From positions 58,870-122,869 of the forward strand of contig NZ_JABEYA020000018.1 of the NCBI RefSeq assembly GCF_013074385.2: a stretch of 64,000 bases of DNA. Reading direction: 5' to 3'. Below the pieces are notes generated by a model. It saw only the letters and a list, made by a program, of their open reading frames with translations. It ran no database searches and was not told where the DNA came from. Positions within the stretch are counted from its first letter, which is position 1. Every line of letters begins with the position of its first letter. Below, in pieces: positions 55,142-64,000 of this stretch. The DNA comes from Vibrio ostreicida. Its GTDB lineage: Bacteria > Pseudomonadota > Gammaproteobacteria > Enterobacterales > Vibrionaceae. A program made the position numbers and the translations under genes.

Positions 55142-56197
55142 TCACCAACGTTCTACTTGAGTAACGTAGCTGGGAAAGTCGACTTTGTCCCACAAATGGC
55201 GGGTAAGCTGCTGTTTGTTGTCCCAGTCACCTTTTATCAACCACTCAACGATAGCTTGGGCCACATCAGGGTAATGAACACTTTCCGCCTGAGCTTCATC
55301 TAACCAAGAACGTACAATAGAAGCATCCAGAATTTCCATACAACTGGCCAACCCTAACTCTTCCAATGTTGCAACATTACTCATTTGCTCAAATTGACCA
55401 GATAACGGTTTTAATAGCAGTTTCTTGCCTAAAGTTAACGCTTCTGATGGCAACTCAAAACCGCCATTAGCGATCACCCCATTGCAACGATGAAGGTGGT
55501 ACTGAAAACCATCAAAGCTCAATGGCAGATAGTGCACGTTATCAATAATTTTTTCTTCGATATTATTAGGGTGGTAGCACACAAATCGTTGCTGTGAGAA
55601 CCTCAACAATAGGTCAGAAATGTCTTCAAGACTTTCAAACGGTAAGTACACTAAGACGATGTCATCCCCTTCAACCTCCTCTTTTTGCGTATGAACAATG
55701 GGCGGTAATATCGGTTGATCAAAATGATACCAGTGCAAACCAATATGATGCTCAGCCGGAGCAAAGTACTCAATGATTTTTTTATCAAACCAGCCAGCGC
55801 CTTTGAGCGGCACTGAGTAACGGAAAGCATTTTGGTGGCTAATACTAATCGATGCTTTTCCTTGCTGCTTGGCCGCCCACGCAGAAACGGGTTCAAAATC
55901 GTTGATGATGAGATCATAACCACTTAGATCAAGCTGCTTGACCTCTAGATAGAAGGAAAACAAATTATTCCTAACACAGGTCTTGCGATAATTCACTTTA
56001 CCTTGTTCAGTGATAAAGGTTAAACCACGACGCGTGTGATAGTGACCAAACTCCTCCATAGAAAAATACTTATCCTGAGGACGGCCTGAGAAGAGAAATT
56101 CAACGTCTACATCACGCTTTTTCAGGGCAATACTCATTGATCGTGCGCGAGCAATATGACCATTGCCTGTTCCCTGCACTCCATATAATATTTTCAT
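55142..56197 (-). CDS. MJ1255/VC2487 family glycosyltransferase (TIGR00661)
   Basis: 351 residues. The N-terminus MKILYGVQGTGNGHIARA is the GT-B-type glycine-rich loop of this family. The acceptor-side half contains DLIINDFEPVSAWAA. The nucleotide-sugar half contains NGVIANGGFELPSEALTLGKKLLLKP, like the UDP-glycosyltransferase donor motif. Substrate is unknown; the family also occurs in archaea. It lies three bases after the PAP2 phosphatase stop, so the two are very likely one operon, perhaps acting on a lipid-linked sugar. Confidence 0.88.
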   Translation of the reverse strand: MKILYGVQGTGNGHIARARSMSIALKKRDVDVEFLFSGRPQDKYFSMEEFGHYHTRRGLTFITEQGKVNYRKTCVRNNLFSFYLEVKQLDLSGYDLIINDFEPVSAWAAKQQGKASISISHQNAFRYSVPLKGAGWFDKKIIEYFAPAEHHIGLHWYHFDQPILPPIVHTQKEEVEGDDIVLVYLPFESLEDISDLLLRFSQQRFVCYHPNNIEEKIIDNVHYLPLSFDGFQYHLHRCNGVIANGGFELPSEALTLGKKLLLKPLSGQFEQMSNVATLEELGLASCMEILDASIVRSWLDEAQAESVHYPDVAQAIVEWLIKGDWDNKQQLTRHLWDKVDFPSYVTQVERW

Positions 56198-56200
56198 CGC

Positions 56201-56728
56201 CTAGCCTCCCATTGTTGCGAGTGCTATTTTCGCACTTCCCAATCCTAACAATGCCCCTAGCACAACATCGCTAAAAAAATGGACACCAAGCAAAACCCTT
56301 GACGATGCGATAAGTCCAGCCCAAATAAACGCGAACCATTCCAAATCCGTATAAAAATGTCCAATGACTGTCGCCATTAGAAAAGCGGCCGCAGTATGCC
56401 CTGACGGCAAACTGTATCGATCTGATGGCGTGATAAATGACGTCACCAGCTCTGACAGTTCTTCTGGCCTTCGCCGCTTAAAAAGGTTTTTCGCCATCCA
56501 GTACACTGGTAACTCGATAGAAAATGCCAGCAAACCGACCATCAAAAATAGAACGCCTACGTTTCCACCAAACCAGCCAGCCAACAGGCCGATAAGGACA
56601 TATAAATGCCCATCCCCAGTATGAGATACCGCCTTACTGAGACGAGATAATGGATGAGAGAACTTATGTTGCAAACAAAACAGTGAAAACGCCAAATCAA
56701 ACTTGGCTATAGGCTCGATTGAACGCAT
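56201..56728 (-). CDS. PAP2 family membrane phosphatase
   Basis: 175 residues with about four to five membrane helices. The full acid phosphatase triad motif is present: KNLFKRRRP (K-x6-RP), PSGH, and SRVLLGVHFFSD (SR-x5-H-x3-D). It would remove phosphate from a lipid phosphate or pyrophosphate at the membrane. It is first in a two-gene operon with the glycosyltransferase. Confidence 0.9.
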   Translation of the reverse strand: MRSIEPIAKFDLAFSLFCLQHKFSHPLSRLSKAVSHTGDGHLYVLIGLLAGWFGGNVGVLFLMVGLLAFSIELPVYWMAKNLFKRRRPEELSELVTSFITPSDRYSLPSGHTAAAFLMATVIGHFYTDLEWFAFIWAGLIASSRVLLGVHFFSDVVLGALLGLGSAKIALATMGG

Positions 56729-56947
56729 GACCGATTCCTTTTAGCGACGCTTCTTTATTCAAATCTAAGAGAACTTAGTGACAAATCAGTGAAGCTTTGA
56801 GGGTGATTCCGTTACATTGCCCTAAACCTCATCACAAGAACAATTCAGTGACTAAATACAGCCACTCATGACGGCATCTTGTTACATATAGACATCCCCT
56901 TGAGAGTCCGTTATTGAATAAATAGAGAATAAAAACGACATTTTTGG

Positions 56948-56976
56948 TTGACGTTGCTCGTGTAGTGCGGTACTAA
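56948..56976 (+). promoter_or_regulatory. Likely sigma-70 promoter of the leu operon
   Basis: TTGACG (56948-56953), 17 bases, TACTAA (56971-56976). It stands about 53 bases before the leuL ATG. Confidence 0.65.
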
Positions 56977-57028
56977 TTTGTTAACTTAAATATGTGCTTT
57001 TGTAACGACCGCAAAGGAAACGTTAACA

Positions 57029-57091
57029 ATGATAAATCGTTTTTCTCTCCTGCTGAGCCTCCTCCTTATCGTGACATACTCGCGCGGGTAG
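57029..57091 (+). CDS. leuL: leu operon leader peptide
   Basis: 20 residues beginning MINRFSLLLSLLLIV; six Leu codons in two tight clusters. An AAAGGA site lies upstream. It is followed by an attenuator hairpin at 57128. Ribosome stalling on Leu codons would permit readthrough into leuABCD. Confidence 0.93.
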   Translation: MINRFSLLLSLLLIVTYSRG

Positions 57092-57127
57092 GCTGTGGAA
57101 GAAAATTAACGACACAGAATCACTTAA

Positions 57128-57154
57128 GACCCGCACACAGATGCGGGTTTTTTT
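57128..57154 (+). terminator. leu operon attenuator
   Basis: ACCCGCA (57129-57135) pairs with TGCGGGT (57142-57148), followed by a run of seven T. It lies between leuL and leuA. CGCGCGGGTAG at the leuL end can pair with CCCGC in an alternative fold. Confidence 0.9.
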
Positions 57155-57219
57155 ATACCTATATGTTGGAAATAAACGATGAACCGATGTAAACACATCG
57201 AATCACTAAGGAAGCAAAC

Positions 57220-58767
57220 ATGAACGACCAAGTCATTATCTTCGACACCACATTACGTGATGGCGAACAAGCATTGTCAGCAAGCTTGACAGTTAAAGAA
57301 AAACTGCAAATTGCCTATGCACTTGAAAGGCTTGGTGTTGACGTGATTGAAGCAGGCTTCCCTGTATCATCGCCCGGTGACTTTGAATCAGTGCAAACCA
57401 TTGCTCGAAATATAAAAAATAGCCGTATTTGCGGTCTTTCCCGGGCAGTAGCCAAAGACATTGATGCCGCAGCAGAGGCGCTGAAGGTCGCTGAGCAATT
57501 CCGTATCCACACGTTCATCTCTACATCCACAGTCCATGTTAAGGATAAACTTCGTCGAAGCTACGATGATGTGGTCGAAATGGGTGTAAAGGCAGTAAAA
57601 CACGCTCGTCAATACACCGATGATGTTGAATTTTCCTGTGAAGACGCGGGGCGTACACCGATCGATAACTTGTGTCGCATGGTAGAGGCCGCCATCGATG
57701 CAGGGGCAAGCACCATAAATATTCCTGACACTGTGGGTTACACAGTACCCAACGAGTTTGGCGGTATCATCGAGACCCTGTTTAACCGCGTTCCTAACAT
57801 AGATAAGGCGATCATATCAGTGCACTGCCATGATGATTTAGGTATGTCCGTCGCTAACTCGATTGCAGCGGTGCAAGCAGGTGCCCGTCAAGTAGAAGGC
57901 ACTATCAACGGTATCGGCGAACGCGCTGGAAACTGCTCTCTTGAAGAAATCGCCATGATAATAAAAACACGTCAAGAATTGCTTGGCGTGAAGACTGCTC
58001 TGAAGTACGACGAAATTCACCGTACCAGTAAGTTGGTCAGTCAACTTTGTAATATGCCCATTCAAGACAACAAAGCCATCGTAGGTGCTAACGCATTTAG
58101 TCACTCCTCAGGCATTCACCAAGATGGGATGCTCAAGAATAAAAACACTTACGAGATCATGACACCAGAGTCTATTGGTCTTAAAAACCAAGCGCTAAAT
58201 TTAACGAGCCGCAGTGGTCGTGCTGCGGTAAAGAGCCACATGGACACCATGGGCTACAAAGAAGACGAGTACAACCTAGATGCTCTGTACGAAGATTTTT
58301 TGAAACTTGCAGACCGCAAAGGGCAAGTCTTTGATTATGATTTAGAAGCATTAATGCATTTCTCAAACCTTCGCGAAGAAGATGATTTCTACAAACTAAA
58401 CTACCTAAGCGTTCAGTCAGGTAGTGTGATGGCCACAACAAGTATCAAACTTCAATGCGGTGACGAAGAGCAATCAGAAGCCGCGGTAGGTAATGGTCCC
58501 GTTGATGCCCTTTACCAATGTATCTATCGCGTAACAGGGTATGATATTGTGCTAGACAAGTTTGATTTAACGGCGAAAGGTGAAGGTGAAGACGGACTAG
58601 GCCAAGCGGATATCATCGCCAACTATAAAGGTCGCAAGTATCACGGCACTGGTGTTTCAACTGATATTGTCGAAGCTTCAGGTCAAGCGTTATTGCATGT
58701 AATCAATAGCATCCATCGCGCTGACACCATTGCTGAAATCAAACAGAAAAAAATCGCAACAGTATAA
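57220..58767 (+). CDS. leuA: 2-isopropylmalate synthase
   Basis: 515 residues, LeuA type 1. The HMGL-like barrel starts with IIFDTTLRDGEQALSAS and has the metal motif ISVHCHDDLGMSVANS and NGIGERAGNCSLEEI. The C-terminal LeuA dimer/allosteric domain (about 390-505) binds leucine. It condenses 2-ketoisovalerate with acetyl-CoA. First structural gene of leuABCD; AAGGAAG upstream. Confidence 0.98.
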   Translation: MNDQVIIFDTTLRDGEQALSASLTVKEKLQIAYALERLGVDVIEAGFPVSSPGDFESVQTIARNIKNSRICGLSRAVAKDIDAAAEALKVAEQFRIHTFISTSTVHVKDKLRRSYDDVVEMGVKAVKHARQYTDDVEFSCEDAGRTPIDNLCRMVEAAIDAGASTINIPDTVGYTVPNEFGGIIETLFNRVPNIDKAIISVHCHDDLGMSVANSIAAVQAGARQVEGTINGIGERAGNCSLEEIAMIIKTRQELLGVKTALKYDEIHRTSKLVSQLCNMPIQDNKAIVGANAFSHSSGIHQDGMLKNKNTYEIMTPESIGLKNQALNLTSRSGRAAVKSHMDTMGYKEDEYNLDALYEDFLKLADRKGQVFDYDLEALMHFSNLREEDDFYKLNYLSVQSGSVMATTSIKLQCGDEEQSEAAVGNGPVDALYQCIYRVTGYDIVLDKFDLTAKGEGEDGLGQADIIANYKGRKYHGTGVSTDIVEASGQALLHVINSIHRADTIAEIKQKKIATV

Positions 58768-58828
58768 GAGACTCTAGGGATGCGAGTCGTCCCTGAAGCC
58801 CAGAAGAAATAGAAATTCAAGGACTAAC

Positions 58829-59920
58829 ATGACAGACAACACTTACAAAATTGCCGTTTTATCAGGAGATGGCATTGGCCCGGAAGTAATGGCCCAGGCC
58901 CACAAAGTACTGGATGCGATTGAAAAAAAACACAGCATCAAATTTGCTCGCGATGAACACGACGTGGGGGGAATCGCGATTGATAACCACGGTTGTCCAC
59001 TACCAGACAGTACCTTAAAAGCATGTGAAGCGTCCGATGCTGTACTCTTCGGTTCCGTCGGTGGCCCTAAGTGGGAACATCTACCACCAAACGAGCAACC
59101 AGAGCGTGGCGCGCTACTTCCTCTGCGTAAGCACTTCCAATTGTTCTGTAATTTGCGTCCTGCACAAATCCACCAAGGCCTAGAAGCCTTTTCGCCATTG
59201 CGTGCAGATATCTCTGGCAACGGTTTTGATATCGTGGTGGTTCGTGAGCTCACGGGTGGCATCTACTTCGGAGAACCAAAAGGTCGTGAAGGAGAGGGAC
59301 CAAATGAAAAAGCATTCGATACTGAGATATACCACCGTTTCGAAATTGAACGTATTGCGAAAATTGCGTTTGAATCAGCTCGCCTACGTCGTAAAAAAGT
59401 TTGCTCTATCGACAAAGCTAACGTGCTGCAAAGCTCCATCCTGTGGCGTGAAGTGGTGGAAGAAATCGCGAAAGACTACCCAGATGTGGAGCTATCACAT
59501 ATGTACATCGACAACGCGACAATGCAACTTATCAAAGATCCTGCGCAATTCGACGTCATGCTTTGTTCTAATATATTCGGCGATATCATCTCAGATGAGT
59601 GTGCCATGATCACAGGCTCAATGGGCATGCTCCCTTCAGCGTCATTAAACGAAAGTAAATTTGGTCTTTTCGAACCAGCAGGCGGCAGCGCTCCTGATAT
59701 AGCGGGAAAAAACATTGCCAACCCTGTTGCACAGATTCTATCTGCAGCGCTCATGTTGCGTTACAGCCTGGGTGAAGAAAGTGCTGCACAAGATATTGAA
59801 GCCGCCGTCTCGAAGGCACTGTCTGCGGGTGAGCTTACTGGCGATCTATCGGGCGATAAACCTGCACTATCGACTTCAGAAATGGGCGACAAAATCGCTG
59901 AGTACATTTTAAACTCGTAA
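58829..59920 (+). CDS. leuB: 3-isopropylmalate dehydrogenase
   Basis: 363 residues. Motifs: AVLSGDGIGPEVMAQA, RELTGGIYFGEPKGR, and the dehydrogenase signature SNIFGDIISDECAMITGSMG followed by EPAGGSAPDIAGKNIANP. It oxidises and decarboxylates 3-isopropylmalate using NAD. It is 61 bases after leuA. Confidence 0.98.
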   Translation: MTDNTYKIAVLSGDGIGPEVMAQAHKVLDAIEKKHSIKFARDEHDVGGIAIDNHGCPLPDSTLKACEASDAVLFGSVGGPKWEHLPPNEQPERGALLPLRKHFQLFCNLRPAQIHQGLEAFSPLRADISGNGFDIVVVRELTGGIYFGEPKGREGEGPNEKAFDTEIYHRFEIERIAKIAFESARLRRKKVCSIDKANVLQSSILWREVVEEIAKDYPDVELSHMYIDNATMQLIKDPAQFDVMLCSNIFGDIISDECAMITGSMGMLPSASLNESKFGLFEPAGGSAPDIAGKNIANPVAQILSAALMLRYSLGEESAAQDIEAAVSKALSAGELTGDLSGDKPALSTSEMGDKIAEYILNS

Positions 59921-59992
59921 CCACAGCTACATTCATAATTATTATTCGCTCCTGATAAGCCGTTATCAGGAGCCATACACAGGGCAGCAATA

Positions 59993-61411
59993 ATGGGCAA
60001 AACATTATACGAAAAAGTCTACGACGCACACGTCGCTGTAGCAGCTGAGGGTGAAAACCCAATTTTATACATCGACCGACACTTAGTGCATGAAGTGACT
60101 TCTCCTCAGGCATTCGATGGCCTGCGTGAAAAAGGTCGTCAGGTTCGCCAAGTTAGTAAAACGTTTGCGACGATGGACCATAACGTTTCAACACAAACTA
60201 AAGACATCAATGCATCAGGTGAGATGGCTCGCATCCAGATGGAGACGCTATCTAAGAACTGTGAAGAGTTTGGCGTTACCCTTTACGATATCAACCACAA
60301 ATACCAAGGTATTGTGCACGTTATGGGGCCAGAGTTAGGCATTACGCTACCGGGTATGACGATAGTTTGTGGTGATTCACACACAGCAACTCACGGTGCA
60401 TTCGGTTCGCTTGCTTTTGGTATCGGCACCTCTGAAGTTGAACATGTTCTAGCCACACAAACGCTCAAACAAGCGCGCGCGAAGACAATGAAGATTGAAG
60501 TGAACGGTAAGGTAGCCTCAGGCATCACAGCCAAAGATATTGTTCTCGCAATCATTGGAAAAACAACGGCTGCAGGCGGTACGGGTTATGTCGTTGAGTT
60601 CTGTGGTGATGCCATTACTGATCTGACCATGGAAGGTCGTATGACCGTATGTAACATGGCTATCGAGTTAGGGGCAAAAGCAGGCCTTATCGCACCTGAT
60701 ACCACCACATTCGAATACATTAAAGGGCGTAAGTTTGCCCCTCAAGGTGAAGACTTAGAAGCCGCCATTGCATACTGGACTTCTCTACAAACCGATGAGG
60801 ACGCTAAGTTTGATGCTGTGGTTACATTGAATGCAGCAGACATCAAACCTCAGGTGACTTGGGGCACTAATCCAGGTCAAGTCATCGCCGTAGACCAAGC
60901 AATCCCTGCACCAGAAAGCTTCACAGATCCTGTGGAGAAAGCCTCAGCGGAAAAAGCGTTGGCTTATATGGGACTAGAAGCCGGTAAGGCGCTATCTGAC
61001 TACAAAATAGATAAAGTTTTTGTTGGTTCTTGTACTAACTCACGTATCGAAGATATGCGCGCTGCTGCCGCAGTCGCTAAAGGTCGTAAAGTGGCTAATA
61101 ACGTACAAGCACTTATCGTCCCTGGCTCTGAGCAAGTCAAAGCGCAAGCTGAAGCAGAAGGCTTGGATGTCATCTTTAAAGATGCAGGCTTTGAGTGGCG
61201 TCTACCTGGCTGCTCTATGTGTTTAGCGATGAATAATGACCGCTTAGGTCCGCATGAACGCTGCGCCTCCACTTCAAACCGCAACTTTGAAGGCCGTCAG
61301 GGTCGTGATGGTCGAACCCATTTGGTTAGCCCTGCAATGGCCGCAGCAGCAGCGATTGCTGGCCACTTTGTTGATATTCGTGAGCTAGGCTCTTTTGGTA
61401 ATCAGGATTAG
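59993..61411 (+). CDS. leuC: 3-isopropylmalate dehydratase large subunit
   Basis: 472 residues, aconitase family. The [4Fe-4S] ligands are the Cys in VFVGSCTNSRIEDMR and the pair in LPGCSMCLAMN; VCGDSHTATHGAFG carries the catalytic His. With LeuD it isomerises isopropylmalate. It is 72 bases after leuB and 11 before leuD. Confidence 0.98.
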   Translation: MGKTLYEKVYDAHVAVAAEGENPILYIDRHLVHEVTSPQAFDGLREKGRQVRQVSKTFATMDHNVSTQTKDINASGEMARIQMETLSKNCEEFGVTLYDINHKYQGIVHVMGPELGITLPGMTIVCGDSHTATHGAFGSLAFGIGTSEVEHVLATQTLKQARAKTMKIEVNGKVASGITAKDIVLAIIGKTTAAGGTGYVVEFCGDAITDLTMEGRMTVCNMAIELGAKAGLIAPDTTTFEYIKGRKFAPQGEDLEAAIAYWTSLQTDEDAKFDAVVTLNAADIKPQVTWGTNPGQVIAVDQAIPAPESFTDPVEKASAEKALAYMGLEAGKALSDYKIDKVFVGSCTNSRIEDMRAAAAVAKGRKVANNVQALIVPGSEQVKAQAEAEGLDVIFKDAGFEWRLPGCSMCLAMNNDRLGPHERCASTSNRNFEGRQGRDGRTHLVSPAMAAAAAIAGHFVDIRELGSFGNQD

Positions 61412-61422
61412 GGAGAAAACAT

Positions 61423-62025
61423 ATGTCAGGTTTTAAACAACACACAGGTTTAGTTGTCCCTCTGGATGCCGCTAACGTCGACACAGACGCGATCATTCCT
61501 AAGCAATTTTTACAAAAGGTATCTCGGCTTGGGTTTGGTAAGCATCTTTTTCATGACTGGCGCTTCCTCGATGATGCCGGTGAACAATTGAATCCAGCAT
61601 TTGTCATGAACGAACCACGATATCAGGGTGCCTCAATCTTAATTGCCCGAGAAAACTTTGGTTGTGGTTCCTCGCGAGAACACGCGCCTTGGGCGTTGGC
61701 TGATTATGGAATCAAAGCGATGATTGCACCAAGCTTCGCGGATATTTTTTACGGCAACTCAATCAATAATCAAATGGTCCCAGTACGGCTACCAGAGGAA
61801 CAAGTCACCGAAATATTCCAGTATATAGAGAACAACACTGGCGCTGAGGTTGAAGTTGATTTAGAAGCTATGCTGGTACGAGCGAATGGTCAAGAGTATG
61901 GATTTGAAATCGACACATTTCGCCGCCACTGCCTATTAAATGGTTTAGATCACATTGGCTTAACTTTGCAGCATGAAGAGAAAATCTCTGAATATGAACG
62001 TCAGATACCCTCATTCTTGCGATAG
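61423..62025 (+). CDS. leuD: 3-isopropylmalate dehydratase small subunit
   Basis: 200 residues. Swivel-domain motifs: ANVDTDAIIPKQFL and ARENFGCGSSREHAPWAL. It completes the LeuCD enzyme. GGGAG lies just before the ATG. A strong terminator follows. Confidence 0.98.
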   Translation: MSGFKQHTGLVVPLDAANVDTDAIIPKQFLQKVSRLGFGKHLFHDWRFLDDAGEQLNPAFVMNEPRYQGASILIARENFGCGSSREHAPWALADYGIKAMIAPSFADIFYGNSINNQMVPVRLPEEQVTEIFQYIENNTGAEVEVDLEAMLVRANGQEYGFEIDTFRRHCLLNGLDHIGLTLQHEEKISEYERQIPSFLR

Positions 62026-62033
62026 TTTTGAGG

Positions 62034-62060
62034 AAAAGGTCAGCCAAAGCTGACCTTTTT
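62034..62060 (+). terminator. Terminator after leuD
   Basis: AAAAGGTCAGC pairs with GCTGACCTTTTT around CAAA, ending the leuLABCD transcript. Confidence 0.92.
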
Positions 62061-62123
62061 ATTGAAAGTAAACTTAATTCTGTAGGGTCTTATCTTAATA
62101 TCATCATTTAGCAGGAACCATTT

Positions 62124-62906
62124 ATGAATAAGTTCTTTTCAGCAATTATCGCAATATTTACTTTCAATGCCGTGGCCGCACCCGAGTCTGACTTATGGTC
62201 ATACTGGAACACCAGTAACGAGCAAAACTCGCAAGTAATTTCCCATAACAGCTGGCAAACCATATTAGATCGCTATTTAGTCGCGCAAGAAGAAAACACC
62301 CTGTTTCGCTATAAGAGTATATCCGAACAAGACCATGAAAAGTTAAAGGACTATATTTCCGATCTATCTACACTCGATCCTCGCCAATTTTCCAAAGATG
62401 AGCAGTACGCATACTGGGTAAATTTATACAATGCATTGACCGTTGAACTGATTATCAATGCTTATCCAGTTTCCTCGATAACTCAATTAGGGGGGCTATT
62501 CAGCTTTGGCCCTTGGGGGGATGATATTGTCTCAATTACCGGTCAAGACTTAAGCCTAAATGATATTGAACATCGTATTTTACGTCCAATATGGAATGAA
62601 CCACGTACTCATTACGCGGTCAATTGTGCCAGTTTAGGCTGCCCAAACTTACAGCCTCAGGCCTTTACGGCCAATAACCGTGAGTTACTTCTAGAAAAAT
62701 CAGCTAATGAGTTTATTAACAGTAAGAAAGGAGTTCAGATACAAGGTGAAGATCTCCAATTGTCTTCAATCTATGAATGGTTTTCTGTCGATTTTGGTAC
62801 AAAAGCCGAACTGATGTCTCACCTTATAAAATATCGACCCGAGCTCGCTCAGAAAAAAGGGAAACATCGATACGATTACGACTGGTCCTTGAATGAAGAT
62901 AAGTAA
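62124..62906 (+). CDS. DUF547 domain protein, exported
   Basis: 260 residues with a signal peptide (cleavage after AVAA, near residue 18). The DUF547 core is recognised by QYAYWVNLYNALTVELIINAYPV, ILRPIWNEPRTHYAVNCASLGCPNL and FINSKKG. The Cys-containing NCASLGCPNL is the most conserved piece of the family. Function unknown; the protein is probably periplasmic. It is monocistronic after the leuD terminator. Confidence 0.88.
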   Translation: MNKFFSAIIAIFTFNAVAAPESDLWSYWNTSNEQNSQVISHNSWQTILDRYLVAQEENTLFRYKSISEQDHEKLKDYISDLSTLDPRQFSKDEQYAYWVNLYNALTVELIINAYPVSSITQLGGLFSFGPWGDDIVSITGQDLSLNDIEHRILRPIWNEPRTHYAVNCASLGCPNLQPQAFTANNRELLLEKSANEFINSKKGVQIQGEDLQLSSIYEWFSVDFGTKAELMSHLIKYRPELAQKKGKHRYDYDWSLNEDK

Positions 62907-62961
62907 GTCAGAAAGACAATGGTGCTCAGATAGAATTAGAAAATCTACATTTTATTAGAGG

Positions 62962-63131
62962 TAATACCAATCTAATTAAAACTATGATCTCATTGAGGCT
63001 ATCACGTCTACAAGAGAATGCCATGGATAGTGCCTCAATAGCATCGTTTTTTGGACAGTACCGATAGGGTAACGAAAGTGTGCCAAAGAGAGTGGATTGA
63101 CCTGATCCTTTAATTTTCCAGATTGGTATAA
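62962..63131. mobile_element. MITE-like element with terminal inverted repeats and TAA target duplication
   Basis: The 9-bp ends TACCAATCT (62965-62973) and AGATTGGTA (63120-63128) are perfect inverted repeats. They are flanked by the direct repeat TAA (62962-62964 and 63129-63131). Inside, ATTGAGGC (62992-62999) and GCCTCAAT (63032-63039) form a second inverted pair. Total length is about 164 bases and there is no coding capacity. This is the structure of a non-autonomous miniature transposon. The family is not identified. Confidence 0.6.
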
Positions 63132-63137
63132 AACACA

Positions 63138-63166
63138 AGAAAAACCCAATGCAATTGCATTGGGTT
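63138..63166 (-). terminator. Terminator of the rRNA operon
   Basis: A perfect 24-base palindrome (63143-63166, core GCAATTGC) is followed on the minus strand by TTTTTC. It lies about 140 bases after the last 5S gene and ends the rRNA transcript. Confidence 0.85.
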
Positions 63167-63307
63167 CATATGTTATTCGTATTCTAGTACTCAGAGGTTC
63201 AGGCGCTCAGGTATGAATGGTCAGCACCTAACCGTTTAATCACCATGCTAAAATAGACTCAATAGTCTTTATATTTCTTTTTAGTCTGGTAATAAAGTGC
63301 AAATTAA

Positions 63308-63427
63308 AAGCCTGGCAATGTCCTACTCTCACATGGGGAAACCCCACACTACCATCGGCGCTACTTTGTTTCACTTCTGAGTTCGGCATGGAATCAGGTG
63401 GGTCCAAAGTGCTATGGTTGCCAAGCA
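63308..63427 (-). rRNA. rrf: 5S ribosomal RNA, distal copy
   Basis: About 120 bases with the standard 5S core (CCATGCCGAACTCAGAAGTG, GCGCCGATGGTAGTGTGGGG). It differs from the proximal copy in several paired positions that change together (CTTTG/CAAAG here). The terminal stem pairs TGCTTGGCAA with TTGCCAGG. It follows tRNA-Thr, an arrangement common in Vibrio. Confidence 0.95.
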
Positions 63428-63438
63428 AAATTCTGTAA

Positions 63439-63515
<77 letters not shown>

Positions 63516-63587
63516 AATTCAAGAACCGTTTAAAACGGTTCTGAAAAATTTTTGTCTTCACTTTTTTCAAAGTGAAAATAAATTTGG

Positions 63588-63706
63588 AACCTGGCGATGT
63601 CCTACTCTCACATGGGGAGACCCCACACTACCATCGGCGCTACTGCGTTTCACTTCTGAGTTCGGCATGGAGTCAGGTGGGTCCGCAACGCTATGGTCGC
63701 CAAGCA
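63588..63706 (-). rRNA. rrf: 5S ribosomal RNA, proximal copy
   Basis: About 119 bases, starting TGCTTGGCGACC and ending CGCCAGGTTCC. It has the usual Vibrio 5S sequence with the TTGCG/CGCA pairing in place of CTTTG/CAAAG in the distal copy. It lies about 127 bases after the 23S gene. Confidence 0.96.
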
Positions 63707-63833
63707 AATTCTGTTTTACTTTCAGTCTTTATCAACAACTGAAAGCAAAAAATCTGGAAAGCTGGTTATTGTGTTCTCATACACATTCAATCTGTTCTTG
63801 CTTTGAGTCCATCAAAACCCTTTGGGTGTTGTA

Positions 63834-64000
<167 letters not shown>

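Noticed and set aside
54742..62025. Genes from leuO to leuD as one biosynthetic or defence island
   Set aside because: All are ordinary core genes with separate promoters and terminators; no toxin, nuclease or recombinase is present.
62926..63138. 70-residue minus-strand frame over the MITE-like element
   Set aside because: It spans the inverted-repeat element and has no similarity to a transposase I recognise.
63240..63428. 62-residue minus-strand frame at the distal 5S gene
   Set aside because: It lies within 5S rRNA sequence and is not coding.

Overview
The window is a stretch of the main chromosome of a gammaproteobacterium of the genus Vibrio or a close relative. The basis is the protein sequences: ArcA, LeuO, an acyl-CoA ligase, a VC2487-type glycosyltransferase and the 5S/tRNA-Thr/5S rRNA operon end. 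Gene order also fits, with housekeeping blocks laid out as I remember them from chromosome 1 of V. cholerae. No phage, integron, CRISPR array, plasmid gene or intact insertion sequence was seen. Nearly every gene is intact and belongs to the conserved core, and I found no convincing undescribed multi-gene system.

Layout, left to right. (1) 1-3144: start of the thr operon (partial thrA with leader peptide thrL and attenuator, minus strand), an exported beta-rich protein tail-to-tail with an RraA-like protein, and arcA with a long leader and a perfect FNR box. (2) 3197-10178: hldE and glnE (heptose supply and glutamine synthetase control) and the CYTH-CHAD triphosphatase ygiF. A voltage-sensor-type K+ channel gene sits between glnE and ygiF. 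(3) 10376-16921: a PhoU-like DUF47 protein with a PiT phosphate transporter, the SH3 protein YgiM, the type II secretion accessory pair gspA/gspB, and cca. (4) 17003-28000: relA-mazG-pyrG-eno and rlmD on the minus strand, the hybrid kinase barA on the plus strand. (5) 27617-36740: the minus-strand run rpoE-rseA-rseB-rseC, lepA-lepB-rnc-era, recO-pdxJ-acpS, covering envelope stress, protein export, RNA processing, recombination repair, and vitamin B6 and acyl-carrier-protein maturation.

(6) 36917-49112: nadB, ygfX/sdhE, ygfZ, ytfK, the ubiquinone hydroxylases ubiI and ubiH with ygfB, then zapA, 6S RNA, fau, rpiA, serA and glpQ. (7) 49153-62906: branched-chain amino acid genes ilvIH and leuLABCD with the regulator leuO. 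Between ilvI and leuO lies an acyl-CoA ligase. Between leuO and the leu operon lies a PAP2 phosphatase/glycosyltransferase pair. A DUF547 protein follows leuD. (8) 62962-64000: a small MITE-like element, then the 3' end of an rRNA operon on the minus strand (23S end, 5S, tRNA-Thr(GGT), 5S, terminator).

Themes linking the genes: amino acid attenuation (thrL, leuL), stringent control (RelA plus the SpoT-stimulating YtfK), envelope stress (RpoE and Rse proteins), folate and iron-sulfur maintenance (YgfZ, Fau), and respiration (ArcA, SdhE, Ubi proteins). The points most worth a second look are small: the MITE-like element, two 5S genes that differ by compensatory changes, a minigene overlapping the rpoE start, the arcA leader with an upstream reading frame, twin palindromes before serA, and a start-less reading frame beside glnE.
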